Origin: Aquimarina acroporae
Lineage (GTDB): Bacteria > Bacteroidota > Bacteroidia > Flavobacteriales > Flavobacteriaceae
Direction: 5' to 3'
Assembly (NCBI RefSeq): GCF_023195925.1
Contig: NZ_JALPRE010000007.1
Span: forward strand, 434,001-498,000
Length of the DNA: 64,000 bases
The notes beneath the pieces were generated by a model. That model worked only from the letters and a program-made list of their open reading frames with translations. It had not been told where the DNA came from and did not search any database. This document shows positions 53,057-62,223 of the stretch, piece after piece. A program made the position numbers and the translations under genes. The number at the start of each line of letters is the position of its first letter. Position 1 is the stretch's first letter.

Positions 53057-53857
53057 TTACCAAAATCTCCAACCACTTGTACTAGAAGATGCTTCTAACC
53101 TATCTTCTATAGCGTCGTCTAATTTTGGAAAAAAATCAATCCCTGTTAATTTTTCAATCTCATCAGTCGAAACGACAAATTCTTTCAAAGATTTATCTGA
53201 ATCCTCGTGAGGCATTAGAAAAGCAATCATTTTTGGGTCGTCTGAAGAATGATCATACACTATTTTATAGAAGTACTTGGGAACCGAAACCGCTTCGTAG
53301 CCAATAGATTTCAAATCATCAGATAATACACCTCCTGTTACTACATAAACACCATTATACTTTTTTGCCCAATACCTTACTTTTTTTTCAAGCTCATTCC
53401 AAATACCACTATTAAACTTATGGTTCTGCGGACTTATATTAGACGTTTTAAATGTTTCTTCAAACGCGTCGTAATCAAACCTGCGATCTCCTGCAGGGCA
53501 AAGGTGACCACGATCATAACCAGATTTTCTATAATTACGCCAATCGGCAGATGTTGATCCTACTTTTCGATCTTTCTGAAAATACGGACGCTTAAACTCA
53601 TTATCGGATAAATGTTCTCTTTTTAGATGATAAGCTACCCATTCTGCCTGCTCATGTTTTTCAGCATAAGACAAAGTATAGTGATTATGTGTAATCACTG
53701 AACCCGTTGTGGAGGTTGGCAAGTAATAAAAGTTCATCTTCGTATCATCATGCACTTCTTCAGAAGTAGTATTGCTTCCATCAAAATTTTCCTCGAAGTA
53801 ATAAAAGCCAATGGTGACTAGAATAATTAATGCCGGATAAATATATTTTCTATTCAA
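53057..53857 (-). CDS. DNA/RNA non-specific endonuclease (His-Me finger)
   Basis: 266 residues, starting with TTG at 53855-53857; no in-frame ATG lies between there and the membrane-targeting segment. An N-terminal signal or anchor (about 5-20, YPALIILVTIGFYYF) exports it. The NUC1 motif D115-R-G-H118 (SGYDRGHLCPAGDR) contains the catalytic His, and the metal-binding Asn is in NISPQNHKFNSGIW. It would degrade extracellular or periplasmic nucleic acid, for nutrition or defence. It converges on rodA with 3 bp between stop codons. Confidence 0.93.
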   Translation of the reverse strand: MNRKYIYPALIILVTIGFYYFEENFDGSNTTSEEVHDDTKMNFYYLPTSTTGSVITHNHYTLSYAEKHEQAEWVAYHLKREHLSDNEFKRPYFQKDRKVGSTSADWRNYRKSGYDRGHLCPAGDRRFDYDAFEETFKTSNISPQNHKFNSGIWNELEKKVRYWAKKYNGVYVVTGGVLSDDLKSIGYEAVSVPKYFYKIVYDHSSDDPKMIAFLMPHEDSDKSLKEFVVSTDEIEKLTGIDFFPKLDDAIEDRLEASSSTSGWRFW

Positions 53858-54046
53858 AATTCTAAGTTTCGTAAAATGAATCGCAAAAATAATGAAATAT
53901 TATGGGTAACTATTCTTTATTTTCTACACATTATAATGTTAACTCATAACAGGAACCCCAGTAAAAATTGTAATAATCATAAAAACTTTCCTATTTTTAA
54001 TGTACTATTTACACTCAATACTCACCACAATTCATCTTAAGACCCA

Positions 54047-55639
54047 ATGGAACATAAAATCGTAAAAATTGTTGAGCACGTTTTAATCCAGAATAAAATA
54101 CGGGACTATAATAAAAAGGATTTAGAACTTCAGCTTCAGATACACCCAAACTACCCAAGTTTTCAATCGATAACAGATACTCTAGATTATTTTGACATAG
54201 ATAATATTGCTGTTGAAGTCCCTCTGGAAGCACTTGACCAACTCCCCAATAGTTTCATATCATTAGTAAAAACTGAAAAAGGTGAAGAGATCGTCTCGGT
54301 AAAGAAAAAGAATGATGTTATACGTATTAAACAGTCTAGTCTAAAACAGCATAAATATACCCTTGATGAATTTAAAACTATTTGGGAACCAAAAGTAATT
54401 GCTGTAGAATATAATGAGACACAAAAACTAACCTCAAACCAATCTTTTCTTCAAAACTTATTACTATTTGCTTTAGGAATAAGCCTCGTATTTATATTTA
54501 TAGATAGATCTTGGAGTGTTGCTCAAGTTTTATTTTTAACAACTTCTTTAGCTGGTGCTATATTTAGTTTTTTTGCTTTACGAGAAAGTTTAGGATTTCA
54601 ATCGCAAGCCATCCATCAATTTTGTACTTCTGTAGGAAATTCGAATTGTGGTGATGTGATAAACAACGCAAGTGGTAAACTATTTAAGAACTTATCTCTA
54701 GCTGATGCAGGAGTTTTATTTTTTGGATCTCTTCTCTTGTATCAAATATTTTATGGGTTTCAAAGTGTACTTTTGATACCGTCTCTTATTGGTGTTCCTT
54801 TTGTGATTTATTCATTATACTCTCAGGCTTTTATTATTAAAAAGTGGTGCGCTATTTGCCTTGCCATTAGTGTGGTATCAATTGCTACCACCATAATCGC
54901 AATAAGGAGTTTTTCGTTTACTTTTGAGGCGTCACTGATTCCTGGTTTTTTATTAATTACCACTGTATTTGCTCTGTCGTATCTATTTATTAAAGAAAGA
55001 ATAAAAGAAAATAAAACCTACAGAACAGAGAATCTTAGATTGAATCAATTCAAAAGAGACAGTGAAATATTTAGTTATTTATTAAGTATTTCTGAAAAAA
55101 TACTAGATAATAGAACCATTGACAATGAAATTGTATTAGGAAATCCCAATTCGACCTTTAAAATTATAAGCCTTACCAATCCTATGTGTGGATATTGTAA
55201 GGATGCTTTTAATGCATATGCAAAAGTCATAAAGGCAATGGGAAGCAATCTACAAATTGTAATTAGGTTAAATCTTAATCTGGAAGACCCTTCTACCGAA
55301 GTTAACCAAATAGGCTTACGTCTTTTTGAGATTTATCATGATCAAGGACAAGAAGAATTTATAAATGCCTACAGCACCTGGTTTGAAGATAGAACCTATA
55401 CCAACTGGATAAAAAAATTCGGACAATCTTCTACTAATCCTAAATATATCCAAATACTAAACGAACAATCTAGTTGGGCAAAAACCAATAATCTGATGTA
55501 TACCCCCGCATCACTAGTTAATCAATCTTTATACCCCAAAAAATATAGTTATCATGAATTTTTCTATTTCATAAGTATCTTACTTGAAAATTATACTGAT
55601 GAAATTTCTGAGCAAACACAAGCCGTCGCAATGCCATAG
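54047..55639 (+). CDS. C39-like/VKOR/thioredoxin fusion protein (peptide disulfide maturation)
   Basis: 530 residues in three parts. Residues 1-120 resemble the peptidase C39 domain that recognises double-glycine leaders (IHPNYPSFQSITDTLDYFDIDNIAVEV), but contain no cysteine, so cleavage is not expected. Residues 135-315 are a five-helix vitamin K epoxide reductase domain with pairs C193/C201 and C268-A-I-C271. Residues 365-510 are a DsbA/DsbG-like thioredoxin domain with C381-G-Y-C384. VKOR re-oxidises the thioredoxin domain, which forms disulfides in exported peptides. The next gene, 35 bp on, is a 63-residue cysteine peptide with a GG leader, the probable client. Confidence 0.9.
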   Translation: MEHKIVKIVEHVLIQNKIRDYNKKDLELQLQIHPNYPSFQSITDTLDYFDIDNIAVEVPLEALDQLPNSFISLVKTEKGEEIVSVKKKNDVIRIKQSSLKQHKYTLDEFKTIWEPKVIAVEYNETQKLTSNQSFLQNLLLFALGISLVFIFIDRSWSVAQVLFLTTSLAGAIFSFFALRESLGFQSQAIHQFCTSVGNSNCGDVINNASGKLFKNLSLADAGVLFFGSLLLYQIFYGFQSVLLIPSLIGVPFVIYSLYSQAFIIKKWCAICLAISVVSIATTIIAIRSFSFTFEASLIPGFLLITTVFALSYLFIKERIKENKTYRTENLRLNQFKRDSEIFSYLLSISEKILDNRTIDNEIVLGNPNSTFKIISLTNPMCGYCKDAFNAYAKVIKAMGSNLQIVIRLNLNLEDPSTEVNQIGLRLFEIYHDQGQEEFINAYSTWFEDRTYTNWIKKFGQSSTNPKYIQILNEQSSWAKTNNLMYTPASLVNQSLYPKKYSYHEFFYFISILLENYTDEISEQTQAVAMP

Positions 55640-55674
55640 ATAATAATGTATACTCTAACCTAAAAATAAGTATT

Positions 55675-55866
55675 ATGTTAACAAAAATTCTAAATGTAAA
55701 CGGCGCCCAAGAACTCAAAAAGAACCAACAACGTTTTATCACAGGAGGCCGTATGCCTACCGTATTTGAGTTTTGTTGCGGACCTCGCTCTCAAGGCTGG
55801 TGGATTGAACGATATCCTGAAATTGCCGGAGATCCGTTCTACAACTGTAGTACGGTTTCTTGCTAA
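55675..55866 (+). CDS. Cysteine-containing double-glycine-leader peptide (bacteriocin-like)
   Basis: 63 residues. The leader (1-25) ends with the double-glycine site ITGG (G24-G25), preceded by a KKNQQRF stretch typical of bacteriocin-type leaders. The predicted core is residues 26-63 with four cysteines at 34, 35, 58 and 63, enough for two disulfides, and a WW pair at 42-43. Core length and pattern fit no named class I know. It follows the C39-like/VKOR/thioredoxin gene in the same orientation. No dedicated ABC exporter is in the window. It may be an antimicrobial or signalling peptide. Confidence 0.8.
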   Translation: MLTKILNVNGAQELKKNQQRFITGGRMPTVFEFCCGPRSQGWWIERYPEIAGDPFYNCSTVSC

Positions 55867-55881
55867 AAAATTAAAACTCAT

Positions 55882-55915
55882 AAAGTTCCTTTAAGTGATC
55901 ACTTAAAGGAGCTTT
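55882..55915 (+). terminator. Terminator of the peptide unit
   Basis: A long palindrome, TTCCTTTAAGTGA / TCACTTAAAGGA extended by AAAG/CTTT with one wobble pair, followed by T-rich sequence. It ends the maturase-peptide transcript 16 bp after the stop codon and could also act on the convergent permease gene. Confidence 0.8.
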
Positions 55916-55931
55916 TGATTTTTACAGCTAA

Positions 55932-57044
55932 CTACCCTTTTACATCCAATGCATCTCTCAAAGCATTCCCTATAAGCATAAAAGCCATTACCAAACTCAT
56001 GATGCCAAGCCCAGGAATAATTGCCAGGTACGCCTTACCAAGTATAATATAAGAATAGTGGTCTTTAATCATTGCTCCCCAACTGGGTATGGGTGGTTGC
56101 GCTCCAATTCCTAAAAAACTAAGTCCACTTTCTATCAAAATCGCGGATGCAAAATTTGCCGCTGCAATTACAATAACTGGCGCTAAACTATTTGGCAACA
56201 CATGCTTGGTGATAATTCTAAAATGAGTATATCCTAATGCTTTGGCCGCGGTAACATATTGCATTTGTTTCACACTCAAAACTTGCCCTCTAACCACTCT
56301 GGCTACTTCTACCCACATCGTTAGTCCCACTGCAATAAACACTTGCCAAAATCCTTTCCCTAGCGCCAAAGTAATTGCTATCACCAATAACAAGGTAGGA
56401 ATGGACCAAGTAACGTTTATTAACCACATGATGAGCGCATCTACCTTCCCTCCAAAATAACCTGCAATAGCTCCCAAAGTGATTCCCAAAAGCAAAGAAA
56501 TTAATACCGCCACAAACCCAATAGAAAAAGAAATTCGAATCCCAACTAGCATTCTACTTAACAAATCTCTTCCATATTTATCGGTTCCTAAAATGAAAGT
56601 TTTGGTCTGTATAAATTCCTTTTCTACTTGTTTTATATTTAAACCTTTGGGAAAATTCTCTAAAGATATTTGTTTAGAAATACCAACAACCTCTCCTTCA
56701 CTATATGGATAAATTTTTACGCCATTTTCTACTAGGTCATAGTTATCTATTGGAATTTCACTATCGGTGTTTTTTACTCCAAAAAAGAACTTGGCCAACC
56801 CAGATCGATCTGAAGTATCCTGAGAAGGGATAATAAGCATTTTCACCTTGAACCCTGGAGGTTTAGAGTGAATAGACAAATGCATCTGGTTTGCATTTTG
56901 AGAGTTATCTGGAGCTAGTAAATATGCAAAAACAGCTATAAAAGCACACAAAACAATAAAATAAAAACTCAAAACGCCCCAAAAATTCTTCTTGAATTTT
57001 CGGAGCGCTATTTTACTTAAAGAGTTTGATTTTATATCTGGCAT
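55932..57044 (-). CDS. Oligopeptide/dipeptide ABC transporter permease (OppC/DppC-like)
   Basis: 370 residues. An N-terminal membrane helix with a long periplasmic insertion (about 45-150) and a C-terminal BPD_transp_1 domain with five helices and the EAA-like loop (AKALGYTHFRIITKHVLPNSLAP). The early part resembles the OppC N-terminal domain (KIALRKFKKNFWGVLSFYFIVL). It imports peptides or related substrates with an OppB-type permease, ATPases and a binding protein, none of which is in the window. It is separated from the next gene by 6 bp. Confidence 0.93.
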   Translation of the reverse strand: MPDIKSNSLSKIALRKFKKNFWGVLSFYFIVLCAFIAVFAYLLAPDNSQNANQMHLSIHSKPPGFKVKMLIIPSQDTSDRSGLAKFFFGVKNTDSEIPIDNYDLVENGVKIYPYSEGEVVGISKQISLENFPKGLNIKQVEKEFIQTKTFILGTDKYGRDLLSRMLVGIRISFSIGFVAVLISLLLGITLGAIAGYFGGKVDALIMWLINVTWSIPTLLLVIAITLALGKGFWQVFIAVGLTMWVEVARVVRGQVLSVKQMQYVTAAKALGYTHFRIITKHVLPNSLAPVIVIAAANFASAILIESGLSFLGIGAQPPIPSWGAMIKDHYSYIILGKAYLAIIPGLGIMSLVMAFMLIGNALRDALDVKG

Positions 57045-57050
57045 TAATGC

Positions 57051-59186
57051 TTAATTCTTCAGCGAGAGAGGATTTTTAGATCTTCTAATATTATTTATTT
57101 TCATATCCTCTAGCACACTAATCGCTTCTTCAACATATACATCTTTGCTAAGACTTTGATGCCATCTTTTTCTTTTCTCAGCTAAAATTGTATCCTTTTT
57201 AATTAATTCCTTCTCATAGGGAAGCGATTCAAAAGTAAGATTCGTAGTATAATCATTTATAGCATCAAAACGTTTTGCTTGCTGCTCATTTTGCTCAATA
57301 TTTGCTTTATACTTATCGTATTTAAGAGAATACACGTTTACATCTCTTTTTTGCCTTACCCATTTTGCGTTTTCATCAATTAATTTTAATTGATCGTTTT
57401 TAGACATTCTATCTTTACTATTGGCAATGGTTTGATCGAAATCTATATATCCATCCCAAAGTTTGTAATCTGCTGCTGCAATTTTATCCCAAGGAAGAGG
57501 ATTTTCCTGATCTTTTTCTCCTATATCAATATAGCTATAACGGTCTGGTACGACAACATCACTCTTTACTCCTTCTAATTGAGTAGAACCTCCATTTACT
57601 CTATAAAACTTTTGCGTTGTAAGTTTTAGAGCTCCTAGGTCACCAAAATCATTACTTCTCATCCAGCGATTAAGATCCATTACGTTTTGCACCGTACCTT
57701 TACCATAGGTCTGTTTACTTCCTATGATAATTGCTCTTTTATAGTCTTGCATAGCAGCCGCCAAAATCTCAGAAGCCGAAGCAGATAATTCATTAACCAA
57801 TATTACTAAAGGACCATCCCATAAAATATTTCTATCCTTATCACTAAGTACTTCTGGGGTCTCTCCCTTCGTTCTTACTTGAACGATAGGTCCTTTTTCT
57901 ATAAACAATCCAGCAATATCAACTACAGTTTGTAATGATCCTCCTCCATTATCTCTAAGATCAACAACTAAACCATCCATATCTTGTTCTTTCAAACGAA
58001 CGATTTCCTGTTTCACATCTTTTGCAGCATTTCTTTGATTGTAATCCTGCATGTTGAAATAAAATTTTGGAAGATTAATTACTCCAAATGTTTTGTCATT
58101 CTTCTTAATTACTGAAGATTTTGCATAGGTTTCTTCTAGCTCAACTACATCTCTTACAATTTCAACGATCTCTGTTCTTCCATCTACCTTTTTAACGGTA
58201 AGTATAACCTTAGTTCCTTTAGGTCCTTTAATTAAGCCAACCGCGTCATCCAATCGCATTCCTACAATGCTTACAGGCTCCTCTTCTTCTTCCTGCTTCA
58301 CTTTCATGATAAAGTCCCCAACTTCGACTTTATTACCTCTCCAAGCTGGGCCACCAGAAATAATTTCTATAATCTTTACATTGTCATTTTTCTTTTGAAG
58401 TCTTGCTCCTATTCCTTCTAATTTACCAGACATCGCGATATCGAATCTATCCTTATCCTGAGGTGCAAAGTAATATGTGTGCGGATCAAATTCTTCAACG
58501 ATTGAATTGATATATATAGAAAACCAATCTTTTCTCTCTAGATCATCTGCAAATTCAAAATATTCTTGTAGAGATGACTTTGTAATATCTCTTGCTTCTT
58601 CTTCTAAAGCCATAGAAGTTTTTCTCTCATAGCTTTTATTCTCTGTTAAAGAGTCTATTTGTTCTTCTACCTTATCGTAATAACTTGAAAGCGCATTAAA
58701 TTTAAGCTGCAATCTCCAACGATCTCTCATCTCTTTTTTATCCTTGGCATAAGGTAGCTTTTCATATTCAGTATTAATCTTTTCATCCTTATCAAAATTG
58801 AAAGGTGTACTTAGAATATCCTGATATAGCGTTCTAGCTTCAGTCATTCTCTGTTGCAAACGTCTATAAGTTAAATTAAAAAAGGTGATTTCCTTATTTC
58901 TAATTTCATCATCGATAAGTTCTTCATACTTTTTAAACTCTTCGATATCACTTTGGTAGAAATAACGTTTCAAAGGATCTAAAGCATCTACATAATCTGA
59001 AAAAACCTCCCTGGAGAAATCATCATTGATATCTTTTGCATCATAATGCCCTTTTCCTAACACATAACTAATTAAATCAATTAGTAACTTATCCTTATCG
59101 GGGTCATTCTCAACTTTGGTAGTAAAACTGCAAGAAGCCGCAGAAACGATCACGGTAAGCATCAAAATCAAAAAACTCTTTTTCAT
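57051..59186 (-). CDS. prc: Tail-specific C-terminal processing peptidase (S41)
   Basis: 711 residues. The signal sequence ends in a lipobox (SAAS-C19). It then has the N-terminal helical region, a PDZ domain (about 240-345; GIGARLQKKNDNVKIIEIISGGPAW), and the S41 protease core (about 350-560) with NELSASASEILAAAMQDYKRA and the Lys of GSKQTYGKGTVQ, the Ser/Lys dyad region, then the C-terminal DUF3340-like part. Prc cuts C-terminal tails of periplasmic proteins. It is 6 bp upstream of the ABC permease. Confidence 0.95.
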   Translation of the reverse strand: MKKSFLILMLTVIVSAASCSFTTKVENDPDKDKLLIDLISYVLGKGHYDAKDINDDFSREVFSDYVDALDPLKRYFYQSDIEEFKKYEELIDDEIRNKEITFFNLTYRRLQQRMTEARTLYQDILSTPFNFDKDEKINTEYEKLPYAKDKKEMRDRWRLQLKFNALSSYYDKVEEQIDSLTENKSYERKTSMALEEEARDITKSSLQEYFEFADDLERKDWFSIYINSIVEEFDPHTYYFAPQDKDRFDIAMSGKLEGIGARLQKKNDNVKIIEIISGGPAWRGNKVEVGDFIMKVKQEEEEEPVSIVGMRLDDAVGLIKGPKGTKVILTVKKVDGRTEIVEIVRDVVELEETYAKSSVIKKNDKTFGVINLPKFYFNMQDYNQRNAAKDVKQEIVRLKEQDMDGLVVDLRDNGGGSLQTVVDIAGLFIEKGPIVQVRTKGETPEVLSDKDRNILWDGPLVILVNELSASASEILAAAMQDYKRAIIIGSKQTYGKGTVQNVMDLNRWMRSNDFGDLGALKLTTQKFYRVNGGSTQLEGVKSDVVVPDRYSYIDIGEKDQENPLPWDKIAAADYKLWDGYIDFDQTIANSKDRMSKNDQLKLIDENAKWVRQKRDVNVYSLKYDKYKANIEQNEQQAKRFDAINDYTTNLTFESLPYEKELIKKDTILAEKRKRWHQSLSKDVYVEEAISVLEDMKINNIRRSKNPLSLKN

Positions 59187-59359
59187 ACGCTTAAAATAAA
59201 ATTTAGGGGTTTTCTAGGCAAAATACATTAAAAATCGTGCCAATAACAGGTAATAATACTAAATTTTTCTTAAATGAACTAATATTATCTGTTACTCTTT
59301 TCATATCTGATTTTTCGTACAAAAAAAGTGTATTTTTACGATCACAAAAATACAGCACT

Positions 59360-60142
59360 ATGACCCAAAAAAAACCTCTTATTCTGGTAACCAATGACGA
59401 CGGAATTACGGCCCCTGGCATTCGCGCTTTGATAAGTGTGATGAATGAGATTGGAGATGTTTTTGTTGTTGCCCCTGACAGCCCACAGAGTGGAATGGGT
59501 CATGCCATCACAGTTAACAGTACTTTGTATTGCGACCCTATAGTCGTTGACAAAAACGCACCGCAAAAAGAATATAGCTGCTCGGGAACTCCTGCAGATT
59601 GTGTTAAAATGGCATCACGCCAGATACTTGACAGAATGCCCGATCTATGTGTTAGTGGTATTAATCATGGATCAAACTCTGCGATAAATGTTATTTATTC
59701 TGGTACGATGAGTGCTGCTGTAGAGGCCGGTATAGAAGGTATTCCTGCCATTGGATTTTCATTATGTGATTATGGAATGGATGCCAATTTTGAACCTTCC
59801 AAAAAGTACGTAAGAACTATAGTAAAAAATGTACTTAAAAACGGACTCCCAAAAGGAATTGTGCTTAATGTGAACGTTCCAAGATTGCCTGAAGATGAAA
59901 TCAAAGGCATCAAAATTTGTCGTCAAGCTAACGCTCATTGGGTAGAAGAATTTGACAAAAGAACAAACCCTATGGGAAGACAATATTACTGGCTCTCAGG
60001 AAAATTTATAAACGAAGATAAGGGCGAGGATACAGATGAATGGGCATTACGTAACGGATATGTTTCTGTAGTTCCCACACAGTTTGATCTTACCGCACAT
60101 CACTATATACAAGAATTAAACAATTGGTCTCTTCATGATTAA
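59360..60142 (+). CDS. surE: 5'/3'-nucleotidase SurE
   Basis: 260 residues from the ATG at 59360; an earlier ATG at 59237 gives a non-homologous 41-residue extension. The metal site is formed by VTNDDGI (two Asp), S of PDSPQSGMG and N of ISGINHGSN; a GTPADCVKMA segment follows. It removes phosphate from nucleoside monophosphates under stress. It overlaps the small membrane-protein gene by 8 bp. Promoter-like TATTTTTA lies shortly upstream, but its match is imperfect. Confidence 0.97.
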   Translation: MTQKKPLILVTNDDGITAPGIRALISVMNEIGDVFVVAPDSPQSGMGHAITVNSTLYCDPIVVDKNAPQKEYSCSGTPADCVKMASRQILDRMPDLCVSGINHGSNSAINVIYSGTMSAAVEAGIEGIPAIGFSLCDYGMDANFEPSKKYVRTIVKNVLKNGLPKGIVLNVNVPRLPEDEIKGIKICRQANAHWVEEFDKRTNPMGRQYYWLSGKFINEDKGEDTDEWALRNGYVSVVPTQFDLTAHHYIQELNNWSLHD

Positions 60143-60431
60143 AAAAGAAATAGCCATAGGCCTACTTATAGGTCTTATAGTAAATTGCATTGGATTCATA
60201 ATTTGCGTTTTTATTTTTTCTGCAATTGCTTCTCAGAATTTAAGTTTTTCTGAAACCATAGAAGCTTCTATAAAAAACGACTCTTTTGGAAGCCTCATTG
60301 TTCTTGGAGCAATTCCGAACTTGTTTGTTTTCTTTTCATTTATCAAGAAAAATAACATTTATAAAGCTCGTGGCGTACTTCTTGCAACGCTTATTGCAGC
60401 AATTTGTATAGCAATTAGTAAATTTGGTTAA
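60135..60431 (+). CDS. Small membrane protein between surE and lpxB
   Basis: 98 residues with three membrane helices (about 7-28, 51-70, 78-95). No family was recognised. It starts within surE (8-bp overlap) and ends 40 bp before lpxB, so it is co-transcribed with both. A similar small protein may stand at this place in related genomes; I recall this only vaguely. Function unknown. Confidence 0.7.
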   Translation: MIKKEIAIGLLIGLIVNCIGFIICVFIFSAIASQNLSFSETIEASIKNDSFGSLIVLGAIPNLFVFFSFIKKNNIYKARGVLLATLIAAICIAISKFG

Positions 60432-60471
60432 CCTATGATTATAATCTTTACCCCTTTGACGAAATAAGCAG

Positions 60472-61584
60472 ATGAAATATTATCTAATAGCAGGAGAGGC
60501 ATCTGGTGATTTACATGGTGCAAACTTAATGAAAGCAATTCGAATTGAAGATCCCGAAGCCGAATTTAGATTTTGGGGAGGAGATCTTATGCAAAGCGTT
60601 GGTGGAACACTGGTGAAGCACTACAAAGAACGTTCTTTTATGGGGTTTATCGAAATTCTTTTAAATCTACCCAAAATACTTGGTTTCATCAGATTCTGTA
60701 AAAAGGATATAAAAAAATTTGATCCAGACCTTGTAATTCTAATCGATAATTCGGGATTTAATCTACCAATAGCTAAATGGGCAAAAATTAATGGATACAC
60801 CACACATTATTACATAAGTCCGCAAATTTGGGCATCTCGTGAAGGTCGAATCAAAACCATTAAAGCTTATGTTGATTATATGTATGTGGTTCTTCCGTTT
60901 GTAAAAGAGTTTTATGAAAACAAACATGATTTTCCTGTTCATTTTGTGGGTCATCCTCTAATTGATGCCATAGCAGATCACGAGCAAATTGCTCCTGAGC
61001 TATTTAAAAAACAACATAACTTGGATGACAGACCTATAATTGCTATTCTACCAGGCAGCAGAAAACAAGAAATTCGAAAAATGTTGGAGGTAATGCTTAC
61101 CGTGGTAGATGATTTCCCAGAATATCAATTTATCATTGCAGGAGCTCCAAGTCAAGAAGCCGCCTTTTACACCCCATTTATCAAAAAAGAAGGCGTGCGT
61201 TTAGTAATGAATCAAACCTACGATTTGTTAAGCTTAAGCAGTGCTGCATTGGTTACCTCTGGAACTGCAACTCTTGAAACCGCGTTGTTTAAAGTGCCTC
61301 AAGTGGTTTGTTATAAAGGAAGTACCATCTCTTACCATATTGCCAAAAGAATTATTAATCTTGAGTATATCTCTCTAGTTAATCTCATAATGGATAAACC
61401 CGTTGTTACAGAGTTAATTCAAGGAGATTTTAATACCGAAAGATTAAAAGAAGAGCTCTCTCAAATTATCGATAAATATAAAAGGGCAGTGATGTTTCTT
61501 GATTATTATGATCTCGAAAAAGAATTGGGAGGAAAAGGAGCTAATCAAAAAGCAGCCCGACTTATTGTAGAATCGTTAACCTAA
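60472..61584 (+). CDS. lpxB: Lipid-A-disaccharide synthase
   Basis: 370 residues, full length. GT-B-like LpxB motifs are clear: MKYYLIAGEASGDLHGA at the N-terminus, YYISPQIWASREGR, VGHPLIDAI and ILPGSRKQEIRKML (substrate-binding), then SSAALVTSGTATLE near the C-terminus. It joins UDP-2,3-diacylglucosamine and lipid X to make the lipid A disaccharide at the inner membrane. Confidence 0.98.
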   Translation: MKYYLIAGEASGDLHGANLMKAIRIEDPEAEFRFWGGDLMQSVGGTLVKHYKERSFMGFIEILLNLPKILGFIRFCKKDIKKFDPDLVILIDNSGFNLPIAKWAKINGYTTHYYISPQIWASREGRIKTIKAYVDYMYVVLPFVKEFYENKHDFPVHFVGHPLIDAIADHEQIAPELFKKQHNLDDRPIIAILPGSRKQEIRKMLEVMLTVVDDFPEYQFIIAGAPSQEAAFYTPFIKKEGVRLVMNQTYDLLSLSSAALVTSGTATLETALFKVPQVVCYKGSTISYHIAKRIINLEYISLVNLIMDKPVVTELIQGDFNTERLKEELSQIIDKYKRAVMFLDYYDLEKELGGKGANQKAARLIVESLT

Positions 61585-61591
61585 GCCCCAA

Positions 61592-62107
61592 ATGAAAAAA
61601 ATTACTCCCTATATTCTACCAATTCTTTTAAGTTTTTTAATCACTTCTTGTGGAGGTTCTTCAAAAAAAAGAGCTGTAATTTCTAGTCCTACTAAAAAAA
61701 CTAAATCATATAGCAACCCTACTAATAAAAAGATTAAGAGCATTATTGCACACGCAAAAACTTTTAGCGGTACAAAATACAAATATGGTGGTACCACCAA
61801 AAAGGGGATGGATTGCTCTGGACTTATTTATACTTCTTTCAAAAGGGAAAATGTGATTCTACCTCGTACATCAAAAACTATGGCAACACAAGGGAAACCA
61901 GTTTCTTTAAAAAAAGTTGCTGTTGGGGATTTACTATTTTTTAAAACCAATAAACGAAAAAATGTAATTTCTCATGTAGGCCTAGTCGTTGAAACAAAAG
62001 GAGCTATAAAATTTATTCATGCATCTACTTCTCGTGGAGTAATTGTATCGAGTTTAAATGAAACCTACTGGAACAAGGCCTTTACTAGCGCAAGAAGGGT
62101 TCTTTAA
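61592..62107 (+). CDS. NlpC/P60-family lipoprotein (peptidoglycan hydrolase)
   Basis: 171 residues. A lipobox (FLITS-C20) after a short signal. The NlpC/P60 domain (about 50-170) has the catalytic Cys in GMDCSGLIYTSF, His in VISHVGLVVE and a third polar residue after FIHAST. It cleaves D-Glu-meso-DAP type bonds in peptidoglycan stem peptides, or related links. It is seven bases after lpxB, so they are probably in one transcript. Confidence 0.94.
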   Translation: MKKITPYILPILLSFLITSCGGSSKKRAVISSPTKKTKSYSNPTNKKIKSIIAHAKTFSGTKYKYGGTTKKGMDCSGLIYTSFKRENVILPRTSKTMATQGKPVSLKKVAVGDLLFFKTNKRKNVISHVGLVVETKGAIKFIHASTSRGVIVSSLNETYWNKAFTSARRVL

Positions 62108-62223
62108 AAACACACATTAAGCGTCACAATTTATTACATCAAGCTTTTACGAAAAACTGAGTTTTAAAAAATGAAACTGTGATCTACTATAATTGCATAG
62201 TTCACCTATGTAAAACTTAAATA

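Noticed and set aside
62158-62184. Fourth copy of the GAAACT dyad before comEC
   Set aside because: AGTTTTA-N5-TGAAACT has one mismatch, and the associated -7 box and upper dyad are missing; AT-rich chance match is likely.
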